DNA of 5,986 nt from Alkalinema sp. CAN_BIN05 (GCA_026786325.1 JAJAYH010000306.1:1-5986); one strand, 5' to 3'; positions 1 to 5,968 are shown, numbered from the stretch's first letter. Notes: generated from the sequence alone by a model not told the origin. Numbers and translations: made by a program.

Positions 1-745
1 AGTCAAGACCCATGGCCCGATCGCCCTCAACACTTTTAAAGTCGTTGACAATCGCAATGCCCAAGCCCGCCAAACTGTAAAACAGCGTCAGAATGACAAT
101 CGTCCAGTTTAACTGCCCAAACAACGCATGACCCGCCCACCACGGCAGCGCAATATAACTCGCACCCAACGCATAATTTCCCAGCCAGCCATTTTGCTTC
201 AATTTCAGCGGCGGCGCGGAGTAAATGTAGGACACAAGCGATCCGCCGAGCGACATCAATAATAGCGTCGGGAACGTATGCCCTGCCCACAAATCCAGCA
301 ATCCAGCAACCGCATTTCCCGCAAATAACAACACCCAAAACTGAGCTTGCACCTGTTTCAACGAAATCGCCCCGGATGGAATTGGGCGGTAGGGTTCGTT
401 GATTGCGTCAATTTCCCGATCGTAATAGTCATTGATAGTCTGGGTATAGCCCGTCAAAAGCGGCCCAGACATCAGCATACAAGCCAACGAAATTGCGACA
501 TTTTCAAAGGTCCAAGTGAAGCCACCCGACGAAGCCGCACCGCACAACACGCCCCACATCAGAGGGATCCAAGTCACGGGTTTCATCAGTTGTAGCCGAA
601 TTTTCCAAATCGATGTTTCCTTTACGTCAGCGCCTTTCATACCCATCATTTGACGGGCACGGGCCGATCGGTCGTCTTTCGGATCTTTTACGTCCGCTAC
701 GTCTGGCAAGTCTGAGATTTGGGGTTCTGGTTTTACGTCTGTCAT
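1..745 (-). CDS. chlG: Chlorophyll synthase ChlG, 3' end cut by window edge
   Basis: Esterifies chlorophyllide a with phytyl (or geranylgeranyl) diphosphate, the last step of chlorophyll a synthesis, in the membrane. The minus strand reads 248 residues from the ATG at 745-743 and runs off the window; cyanobacterial ChlG is usually about 320-350 residues, so roughly a quarter to a third is missing. Seen: a variable acidic N-terminal tail (about 1-40), then the family block ETSIWKIRLQLMKP (43-56), hydrophobic segments typical of the polytopic UbiA prenyltransferase fold, the first Asp-rich prenyl-diphosphate/Mg site NDYYDREID (105-113) followed by NEPYRPIPSG (116-125), and the second Asp-rich site NDFKSVEGD (234-242). 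These motifs mark ChlG rather than UbiA or heme-O synthase; bacteriochlorophyll synthase BchG is the nearest alternative and is unlikely in this context. No clear Shine-Dalgarno is visible. The gene starts 21 bp after the get3d stop, so it is probably co-transcribed with it. Confidence 0.96.
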   Translation of the reverse strand, partial: MTDVKPEPQISDLPDVADVKDPKDDRSARARQMMGMKGADVKETSIWKIRLQLMKPVTWIPLMWGVLCGAASSGGFTWTFENVAISLACMLMSGPLLTGYTQTINDYYDREIDAINEPYRPIPSGAISLKQVQAQFWVLLFAGNAVAGLLDLWAGHTFPTLLLMSLGGSLVSYIYSAPPLKLKQNGWLGNYALGASYIALPWWAGHALFGQLNWTIVILTLFYSLAGLGIAIVNDFKSVEGDRAMGLD

Positions 746-766
746 AGGATTAATGAGTGAGTGGGT

Positions 767-1861
767 TTAAAACGAAATAATCAGGCAACCGTCTTGGAAT
801 TTAGCACCTGCCACGGGCAATCCGCTTAATCCGGCGGGCAAAAAGACATTCCGCCGCTGGTCGCCTGCTTCGATCGTAATTTCAGGACCATACTGGGTCA
901 ATTTAACCTGTTTTTTATCAAAACTGGGTAAGAATAACGTGACGGTGCGGGCGGCTTTATCGATCGTCACTGGACGCGGTGCATTGCTGCTTTGAGTAAA
1001 GTCTGGCAGACTAGCGGCAATAGCATCCCATGGGCCTTGGGAAATGGTCGTAATGGTCAACGGATTAAACGCATCACCTAAAGGGATCTCAGCATTCGCC
1101 ATCGGATTCGCCATTGGATTCAGAATCACACCGCCGACATTTAGCCCAACTTGTTGAGCGCTGCCCCACAGATATTGGGCTGTTGAAATGGAGACGGGAT
1201 CGCATGTGGTGACAAGGTATGCGATCGTTTGATTGGGATCCGAAAGCTTCTGAATTCCTTGATTAAGTAGCCCATTCATATCCGCTGTCGGCTGGGCAAA
1301 ATTATCAGCCAGTAAATTAATATTCATCACCGCAGCGGCCACGGGTGGAATAAAGGGCGATAAGGTTTTGCCTAAATCCGAATCAATCAACACTTGCCGA
1401 AACCGCCTGACATACCAGCTCACAATTTCCGGCATCCCCAACATCCGCAAAATTTCCGGGCTACTCGGGCTGTCGTAGACAATCACATCGTAAGCGCTGT
1501 CCCATTGCCGAATCGCATTCAGGGCCATGGCACTATCCATCCCCGCCAGCACGCCTAATTCTTGGCCGTAAATATTTTTGAAAAATGGGGCACGCAAATA
1601 TTTTGACTCTAGGGTCTTCAGATCTTCCCAAGCTCGCTCTAGCAATACCGTGGTCTGCAATTTTACCACCTGAAGATTGGGCGCGATCGTCATCGGATCT
1701 GGCCCAGTCGTCACACCCAACATCAACCCCAGCGCCGGACTGGCATCTTGAGAGGCTAACAATACTCGCTTGCCTTGAGACGCTAGACGGTGGGCGGCAG
1801 CGATCGCAACCGTAGTGCACCCCACGCCGCCTTTGCCGAGAAATGTGAGAAGAAATGCCAT
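767..1861 (-). CDS. get3d: Get3d-type ArsA/Get3 family ATPase with C-terminal alpha-crystallin (HSP20-like) domain
   Basis: 364 residues, full length. The N-terminal deviant Walker A is GKGGVGCTT (residues 9-17); the signature Lys (K10) is kept but the P-loop Lys is Cys15. D39 in QDASP aligns with the switch I Asp of Get3 (DPAH in canonical members). Switch II is DSPSS (130-134) instead of the canonical DTAPTGHT. Residues about 294-364 form the HSP20-like domain found in ArsA-like proteins (RTVTLFLPSFDKKQVKL through a C-terminal LIISF). Family knowledge: Get3d occurs in photosynthetic bacteria and plastids, has an incomplete active site, and has been reported to hydrolyse ATP and bind tail-anchored proteins. 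It is likely cytosolic or stroma-facing, not an arsenite pump: the Cys triad of ArsA is not seen. Start: ATG at 1861 gives the family's MAFxLTFLGKGG opening. It lies 153 bp after petP and 21 bp before chlG, same strand. Oddities are Cys15 and a duplicated PMAN (249-256). Confidence 0.92.
   Translation of the reverse strand: MAFLLTFLGKGGVGCTTVAIAAAHRLASQGKRVLLASQDASPALGLMLGVTTGPDPMTIAPNLQVVKLQTTVLLERAWEDLKTLESKYLRAPFFKNIYGQELGVLAGMDSAMALNAIRQWDSAYDVIVYDSPSSPEILRMLGMPEIVSWYVRRFRQVLIDSDLGKTLSPFIPPVAAAVMNINLLADNFAQPTADMNGLLNQGIQKLSDPNQTIAYLVTTCDPVSISTAQYLWGSAQQVGLNVGGVILNPMANPMANAEIPLGDAFNPLTITTISQGPWDAIAASLPDFTQSSNAPRPVTIDKAARTVTLFLPSFDKKQVKLTQYGPEITIEAGDQRRNVFLPAGLSGLPVAGAKFQDGCLIISF
1094..1117 (-). 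repeat. Imperfect 12-bp tandem duplication inside get3d
   Basis: Two adjacent 12-mers, ATTCGCCATCGG and ATTCGCCATTGG on the plus strand, differ at one base and keep the reading frame. On the minus strand they encode PMAN-PMAN (residues 249-256). They sit between the ATPase core and the HSP20-like domain, a place where this family tolerates length variation. The likely origin is replication slippage; no function is implied. Confidence 0.8.
1800..1807. repeat. HIP1 octamer GCGATCGC (one of four in the window)
   Basis: Perfect HIP1 palindrome inside get3d. Identical octamers lie at 2165-2172 (petP), 2863-2870 and 3757-3764 (both secA). HIP1 is strongly over-represented in many cyanobacterial genomes, and four copies in 6 kb are far above the roughly 0.1 expected by chance at even base composition. 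They support the cyanobacterial assignment and are not specific regulatory sites. Confidence 0.95.
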
Positions 1862-1895
1862 AGGAAATACACTGAAGAGATGTTAAAGGAGATGT

Positions 1896-1936
1896 CAAAA
1901 ATAAAAATAAGGCAGTGAAATTCTCATCTCCTGCCC
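1896..1936 (-). terminator. Candidate intrinsic terminator or attenuator between petP and get3d
   Basis: Read on the minus strand, GGCAG (1915-1911 on the plus strand pairs with CTGCC at 1931-1935) closes a 15-nt loop, extendable by a G-T and an A-T pair. It is followed directly by the T-rich run TTATTTTTATTTTT. The stem is short and the loop long, so termination is probably partial at best. It lies downstream of petP and immediately upstream of get3d, with only about 34 bp left before the get3d start, so readthrough or processing of a petP-get3d-chlG transcript is as plausible as full termination. Confidence 0.4.
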
Positions 1937-1938
1937 TA

Positions 1939-1973
1939 ATCTAACGAATTTTAGAGTTCTAAAAATATTAGAT
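1939..1973. promoter_or_regulatory. Nested inverted repeat in the petP-get3d spacer, possible operator or mRNA hairpin
   Basis: The inner dyad TTTTAGAGTTCTAAAA (1949-1964; arms of 7 bp around GT) sits inside an outer pair ATCTAA (1939-1944) and TTAGAT (1968-1973). On the minus strand a -10-like TAATAT (1970-1965) directly precedes the inner dyad, so if a get3d promoter exists here its start site would fall in the dyad, as an operator would. No good -35 is seen at normal spacing (TTTCTT at 17 bp is weak). Alternatively it is an RNA hairpin in the petP 3' UTR, stacked just upstream of the 1896-1936 hairpin. Confidence 0.35.
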
Positions 1974-2014
1974 CTCTGGATACAGACAAGAAAATCGGTG
2001 CAGACCAGAACGTC

Positions 2015-2209
2015 CTAACCTGCTGTTTCTAACTCATCTTCAAAAAACCAAGTGGCATACTTGTCATCAAACTCGACCAAACGACCAAGTCCTTTGCCAT
2101 CTACCATCTTATATCCAGACACTGTACCGATTTTTCCAAGCTTCTCAATTACTTGTTGAGGGACGCGATCGCGCAGACGGCGAACTCGTACCTTATCTCC
2201 GATTTCCAT
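2015..2209 (-). CDS. petP: Cytochrome b6f complex subunit PetP (DUF2862 family)
   Basis: 64-residue peripheral, stroma/cytoplasm-side subunit of the cytochrome b6f complex, known from cyanobacteria and red algae and linked to tuning of photosynthetic electron transport. Seen: opening MEIGDKVRVRRLRDRVP (1-17), then KLGKIGTVSGYKMVDGKGLG and the conserved ending VEFDDKYATWFFEDELE, which fits the SH3-like beta fold of the family; length is usual (about 60-70). No membrane segment or signal peptide. The start is taken at the ATG at 2209-2207 because family members begin MEIG; an in-frame ATG at 2233 would add eight residues with no family support. No clear Shine-Dalgarno. It is divergent from secA and first in line with get3d and chlG on the same strand. 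It contains a HIP1 octamer at 2165-2172. Confidence 0.92.
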   Translation of the reverse strand: MEIGDKVRVRRLRDRVPQQVIEKLGKIGTVSGYKMVDGKGLGRLVEFDDKYATWFFEDELETAG

Positions 2210-2264
2210 TGTTACAACACAGATACAGACCATTTAAATTTTAACAGAAGTTGATCCGATAGAA

Positions 2265-2292
2265 TTGATTCCAAGCTAGTTTGCGATATAGC
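2265..2292 (+). promoter_or_regulatory. Candidate sigma70-type promoter for secA
   Basis: TTGATT (2265-2270) and TATAGC (2287-2292) are spaced 16 bp apart in the orientation of secA. Both hexamers deviate from consensus, and cyanobacterial -35 elements are often weak, so this is only the best match by eye. It would give a leader of about 200 nt containing the 2359-2406 hairpins. Confidence 0.22.
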
Positions 2293-2358
2293 CAGACCCG
2301 TCAAGATTCTTAAGAGATATGGATAATTGTGCGGTCTAGACATCCGCCATAGGAGCGA

Positions 2359-2406
2359 TCGGTCATCCTCGTCGTGCTATCTCTGACCGAAGTGATAGAA
2401 TTATCA
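2359..2406 (+). repeat. Two adjacent inverted repeats in the putative secA leader
   Basis: TCGGTCA (2359-2365) pairs perfectly with TGACCGA (2384-2390) across an 18-nt loop. Two bases later TGATA (2393-2397) pairs with TATCA (2402-2406) across the loop GAAT. Neither has a following T-run, so they are not intrinsic terminators. They could be mRNA structures or protein-binding dyads; short repeats of this size can also arise by chance. Confidence 0.4.
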
Positions 2407-2496
2407 AGCTTTGAGGGCTATGCAGCAGATTTAATTTGTCCTGAATTCCTCAAGGCGCAACTTGCCCAATTCTCGTCGTAATTGTCGCCCTACGCC

Positions 2497-5325
2497 ATGT
2501 TTAAAGCTCTCTTCGGTGATCCAAACGCACGTAAAGTTAAGAAGTTCATGCCGATCGTTTCGGATATCAATGCGTTTGAAGAAGACATTTTAAAACTCTC
2601 TGACGACGAATTGAGGGGCAAGACCTCCGAGTTTCGCAGCCAGCTTGATAAGGTGCGTAATGACAATGAGATGAAAAATTTGCTTTTGGACTTGTTACCC
2701 GAAGCCTATGCTGTCGTCCGCGAAGCTGGCCAGCGCGTCTTGGGAATGCGTCATTTTGATGTGCAAATGCTGGGGGGAATTGTCCTTCATGCAGGTCAGA
2801 TTGCTGAGATGAAAACTGGGGAAGGAAAAACCCTGGTGGCGACGTTACCGTCATATTTGAATGCGATCGCGGGTCGCGGGGTTCATGTCGTCACGGTGAA
2901 TGATTATCTTGCTCGTCGTGATGCCGAATGGATGGGTCAGGTTCACAGATTCTTAGGCTTGAACGTCGGGCTGATTCAGCAGGACATGACTCCAGACGAA
3001 CGTCAGCGGAACTATGCCTGCGACATCACCTACGCCACCAACAGCGAATTGGGCTTTGACTATCTGCGCGACAACATGGCGAATTCCATGCAGGAAGTGG
3101 TGCAGCGGCCTTTTAACTATTGTGTAATTGATGAAGTAGATTCAGTCTTAATTGACGAAGCCCGGACACCGCTGATTATTTCAGGGCCGCTCGATCGTCC
3201 AGCCGAGAAGTACAAAGGCGCATCCCAAATTGCCAAAGACTTAATCCGGGATGAACACTACGAAGTAGACGAGAAGCAACGTAATGTCTTAATGACGGAT
3301 GAAGGATTCATTGAAGCTGAACGGGCGTTGGGTGTGACGGATTTGTTTGATCCCGATGATCCTTGGGCGCACTATGTATTTAATGCAATTAAGGCTAAAG
3401 AATTGTTCCTGACCGATGTTAATTACATTGTGATGGAAGACGAGGTGGTGATTGTCGATGAGTCGTCGGGTCGCCGGATGCCCGGTCGTCGTTGGAGTGA
3501 TGGACTGCATCAAGCGATCGAGGCCAAGGAGAATGTGGAGATTCAAAACGAAACCCAAACCCTGGCCAGCATCACCTATCAAAACTTCTTCTTGATCTAT
3601 CCGAAGCTGGGCGGCATGACGGGGACTGCGAAGACTGAAGAAGCTGAGTTTGAAAAAATCTATAAGCTCGAAGTCACCACTATCCCCACCAACCAAGCCA
3701 TTTCCCGCAAGGACGTGTCGGATGTTGTGTACAAAACCGAAGATGCAAAATGGACGGCGATCGCGGACGAATGCGCGGCAATGAACACCAACACGGCGCG
3801 TCCGATCTTGGTCGGGACGACCAGCGTCAGTAAATCTGAAGTGCTGTCTAGGTTGCTATCGGAACGCAATATTAAACATAATTTGCTGAATGCCAAACCG
3901 GAAAACGTCGAACGGGAATCCGAAATTGTTGCCCAAGCCGGACGCAAAGGCCAAGTGACGATCGCGACCAACATGGCCGGACGAGGAACCGACATTATCC
4001 TCGGCGGCAACTCCGACTACATGGCGCGTCTGAAACTGCGGGAATATCTGATGCCTCGCTTGGTTCGCCCCGAGGACGAGGAAACCATGTTTCAATCTGC
4101 TGCTGCATTGATGCCATTCCAGACCGATCGACCTCCAGCTCAAGGGTTTGGCGGCGTAGTTCGTAAACTAAAAACCTGGAATGCAAGTCCTGAAATCTAT
4201 CCAACGGCGCTGTCAGAATCGACTGAGACGACCATTCGTGAGGCGGTTTCGGCGGCAATAGTCCAGTATGGTGAACAATCTTTAAGTGAACTTGACGCAG
4301 AAGACAAAATCGCCACCGCCGCAGAAAAAGCACCTACGGAAGACCCAGCCATTCAAAAACTGCGTGCTGCCTATCGGACTATTCGGAAAGAGTACGATGC
4401 CTTCACGGACACGGAGCACGAGGAAGTAGTACGTGATGGTGGGTTGCATGTCATTGGGACAGAGCGCCACGAGTCACGTCGAATTGATAATCAGTTGCGC
4501 GGTCGGGCTGGGCGACAAGGCGATCCGGGAACCACTAAGTTTTTCTTGAGTTTGCAGGATAACTTACTGCGGATTTTCGGGGGCGATCGGGTGGCGGGTC
4601 TGATGAATGCGTTCCGGGTTGAAGAGGACATGCCCATTGAATCGGGGATGCTGACTAAATCATTGGAAAATGCTCAGCGAAAAGTCGAGACGTACTATTA
4701 CGACATTCGTAAACAGGTCTTTGAATACGACGAAGTGATGAACAATCAGCGTAAAGCAATTTATGCCGTTCGTCGCCGAGTTCTAGAGCAGCAAGACTTG
4801 CGTGAATTGGTGATTGAATACGCTGAACGAACGATGGATGATGTGATTGAAGCGTATATTGATCCTGATTTGCCATCGGAAGAGTGGGATTTGGCAAAAT
4901 TGGTGTCAAAGGTCCAACAATTTGTTTATCTTTTGGCTGATTTAACACCGGATCAACTCAGCAACTTGTCACTGTCTGAAGTCAAAGAGTTTATGCATGA
5001 ACAGGTCCGAACGGCCTATGACATGAAGGAAGCTGAAATTGAGCAGTTGCAGCCTGGATTGATGCGACAAGTGGAACGTTATTTCATTCTGCAACGCATT
5101 GATACATTGTGGCGTGAACACCTTCAAAGTATGGAGGGTCTGCGTGAAACGGTTGGTCTGCGCGGGTATGGTCAGAAAGATCCATTGATTGAATATAAGA
5201 GTGAAGGCTATGAAATCTTCCTCGATATGATGGTGAATATTCGCCGTGATGTTGTGTATTCGATTTTCCAATTCAGCCCGCAGTCGCAAACTGAGGAAGA
5301 GAATGATCTTTCAACTGTTGCATAG
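2497..5325 (+). CDS. secA: Preprotein translocase ATPase subunit SecA
   Basis: 942-residue motor that pushes unfolded preproteins through SecYEG; in cyanobacteria it serves both plasma and thylakoid membranes. Seen in order: NBD1 with MKTGEGKT (105-112, Walker A) and DEVD (212-215, Walker B) followed by SVLIDEARTPLIISG; the preprotein cross-linking domain to about 365; GGMTGTAKT (372-380) and TTIPTN (394-399); NBD2 with TNMAGRGTD (491-499) and QLRGRAGRQGD (666-676); then helical scaffold/wing regions including EYDEVMNNQR (743-752) and IDTLWREHL (868-876). Between GGN (503-505) and GLHVIGTERHESRR (649-662) lies about 140 residues, roughly 100 more than in E. coli, as in cyanobacterial/plastid SecA. 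The C-terminal zinc-binding CXC tail is absent. Start: ATG at 2497 gives MFKALFGDPNARK, matching the family; a TTG at 2482 in frame would add five residues. No strong Shine-Dalgarno. Followed by a terminator 38 bp after the stop. Confidence 0.98.
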   Translation: MFKALFGDPNARKVKKFMPIVSDINAFEEDILKLSDDELRGKTSEFRSQLDKVRNDNEMKNLLLDLLPEAYAVVREAGQRVLGMRHFDVQMLGGIVLHAGQIAEMKTGEGKTLVATLPSYLNAIAGRGVHVVTVNDYLARRDAEWMGQVHRFLGLNVGLIQQDMTPDERQRNYACDITYATNSELGFDYLRDNMANSMQEVVQRPFNYCVIDEVDSVLIDEARTPLIISGPLDRPAEKYKGASQIAKDLIRDEHYEVDEKQRNVLMTDEGFIEAERALGVTDLFDPDDPWAHYVFNAIKAKELFLTDVNYIVMEDEVVIVDESSGRRMPGRRWSDGLHQAIEAKENVEIQNETQTLASITYQNFFLIYPKLGGMTGTAKTEEAEFEKIYKLEVTTIPTNQAISRKDVSDVVYKTEDAKWTAIADECAAMNTNTARPILVGTTSVSKSEVLSRLLSERNIKHNLLNAKPENVERESEIVAQAGRKGQVTIATNMAGRGTDIILGGNSDYMARLKLREYLMPRLVRPEDEETMFQSAAALMPFQTDRPPAQGFGGVVRKLKTWNASPEIYPTALSESTETTIREAVSAAIVQYGEQSLSELDAEDKIATAAEKAPTEDPAIQKLRAAYRTIRKEYDAFTDTEHEEVVRDGGLHVIGTERHESRRIDNQLRGRAGRQGDPGTTKFFLSLQDNLLRIFGGDRVAGLMNAFRVEEDMPIESGMLTKSLENAQRKVETYYYDIRKQVFEYDEVMNNQRKAIYAVRRRVLEQQDLRELVIEYAERTMDDVIEAYIDPDLPSEEWDLAKLVSKVQQFVYLLADLTPDQLSNLSLSEVKEFMHEQVRTAYDMKEAEIEQLQPGLMRQVERYFILQRIDTLWREHLQSMEGLRETVGLRGYGQKDPLIEYKSEGYEIFLDMMVNIRRDVVYSIFQFSPQSQTEEENDLSTVA

Positions 5326-5363
5326 TGATTTATTGAATGACTGATTTTTTGAATTAGATATGT

Positions 5364-5401
5364 AAAAAGGCGATCGTAATTTGAATACGATCGCCTTTTT
5401 T
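5364..5401 (+). terminator. Intrinsic terminator of secA, near-symmetrical
   Basis: A perfect 15-bp stem (5364-5378 with 5386-5400, arms AAAAAGGCGATCGTA and its complement) with a 7-nt loop, ending in six T. The leading A-run makes it T-tailed on the minus strand too, so it could act in both directions. The GC part of each arm contains GCGATCG, a HIP1-like core. It lies 38 bp after the secA stop. Confidence 0.93.
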
Positions 5402-5436
5402 GTAGTGTTGCTAATCTATTGGATGATTTGACGATC

Positions 5437-5471
5437 GGAGTGGTTCCATCCATGAATTCGATCGCCACTCC
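5437..5471. repeat. Inverted repeat upstream of the DUF433 gene
   Basis: GGAGTGG (5437-5443) and CCACTCC (5465-5471) are perfect complements around 21 nt that contain a CGATCG at 5459. A second pair, GTTGC (5489-5493) and GCAAC (5506-5510), follows with a 12-nt loop. No T-run follows either. Function is unknown; they could be remnants of a degraded gene or dyads in the 5' region of the DUF433 gene. Confidence 0.45.
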
Positions 5472-5556
5472 AATGGGAACATCATCAGGTTGCCGATCGA
5501 GAACCGCAACACCTCACCAGTTGAGCTAGACTGTAGGACAAAGTGGGACATTACCT

Positions 5557-5955
5557 ATGACGCTAAAAGAGCGACTGCTAGAGACGATCGCCAGCCTTTC
5601 TGATGATTATGTGGAGGAGACGTTTCAGTTTGTCCAAGCATTACAAGCTCCTATTCGGAAAGTTTCTGGGGTTTGTGGTGGGGCGGCTCGAATTCGGGAT
5701 ACGCGCATTCCAGTTTGGACTTTGGTTGCCTATCGAAATCAGGGCGCAAATGCTGCGGAATTATTAGAGAATTATCCGGGATTGACGCTAAAGGATTTAC
5801 AAGCAGCTTGGGACTATTACGATAACAATCAAACAGAAATCGATCGATCGATAATCTCAACTTTACCGATCGTATTGCCCCGAAAACATCGATCGAATAA
5901 ATCACCGATCGTTCTAAATTCCCATTGTGAAGGGAGGAGTATGAATTTGGAGTGA
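5557..5955 (+). CDS. DUF433 family protein (VapB-like antitoxin type) with atypical C-terminal extension
   Basis: 132 residues. Residues 1-30 (MTLKERLLETIASLSDDYVEE..) form a helical N-terminus often seen in cyanobacterial members. Residues 38-98 are the DUF433 core: GVCGGAARIRDTRIPVWTLV (38-57), then GANAAELLENYPGLTLKDLQAAWDYYDNN and EIDRS (94-98), a helix-turn-helix-like fold. DUF433 proteins are commonly encoded just upstream of DUF5615 PIN-like toxins and are thought to act as antitoxins and autorepressors. Members usually stop soon after EIDxAI; here about 34 further residues (99-132) resemble nothing I recognise and are rich in CGATCG-encoded codons, suggesting a frameshift or lost stop. 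The start at 5557 fits the family; no clear Shine-Dalgarno. No toxin gene is recognisable in the 31 bases after the stop, so it may be solitary, broken, or paired with a gene beyond the window. Confidence 0.85.
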   Translation: MTLKERLLETIASLSDDYVEETFQFVQALQAPIRKVSGVCGGAARIRDTRIPVWTLVAYRNQGANAAELLENYPGLTLKDLQAAWDYYDNNQTEIDRSIISTLPIVLPRKHRSNKSPIVLNSHCEGRSMNLE

Positions 5956-5968
5956 GATTATGCGATCG
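5841..5968. repeat. Cluster of six CGATCG palindromes
   Basis: CGATCG occurs at 5841, 5845 (overlapping), 5867, 5890, 5906 and 5963, all in the atypical 3' extension of the DUF433 gene and its downstream flank. Six more lie upstream at 5371, 5388, 5432, 5459, 5494 and 5585. This density is much higher than over the rest of the window. Confidence 0.85.

Larger units (their letters stand above)
2210..2496. promoter_or_regulatory. Divergent petP/secA intergenic region
   Basis: These 287 bp between two outward-facing genes must hold promoters for both. The petP-proximal part is AT-rich and has, on the minus strand, a TTAAAAT that could be a -10, without a recognisable -35. The secA-proximal part holds two adjacent inverted repeats and a short open frame, annotated separately. 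I see no NtcA-type GTA-N8-TAC site, no tRNA and no protein-length gene. Confidence 0.6.

Noticed and set aside
36..595. Open frames at 36-338 (minus) and 347-595 (plus)
   Set aside because: Both lie in other frames of chlG, whose conserved motifs define the true frame.
1893..1898. Consensus -35 TTGACA on the minus strand before get3d
   Set aside because: No -10 hexamer occurs at 16-18 bp, and a start site would fall at or inside the get3d coding region.
1533..1898. 121-codon minus-strand frame and the 76-codon plus-strand frame over get3d
   Set aside because: Both overlap the conserved P-loop region of get3d in other frames and show no family features.
2210..2233. Upstream in-frame ATG at 2233 as the petP start
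   Set aside because: It adds MVCICVVT, unlike family members, which begin MEIG; the ATG at 2209 is preferred.
2482..2496. TTG at 2482 as the secA start
   Set aside because: The five extra residues have no family support, and the ATG at 2497 matches the usual SecA N-terminus.
2567..4470. Several minus-strand open frames of 62-135 codons within secA
   Set aside because: They are antisense shadows of secA, with no ribosome sites or recognisable motifs.
5208..5468. Minus-strand open frame across the secA 3' end
   Set aside because: It overlaps secA and the strong terminator and its residues inside that overlap show no family pattern; only the 5420-5513 part is kept, as a weak fossil finding.
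5485..5545. tRNA-like segment on the minus strand (TAGCTCAACTGGTGAGG resembles a D-arm)
   Set aside because: The D-stem is incomplete, the following GTTGC/GCAAC stem has a 12-nt loop instead of 7, and no T-arm with a matching acceptor stem is found.
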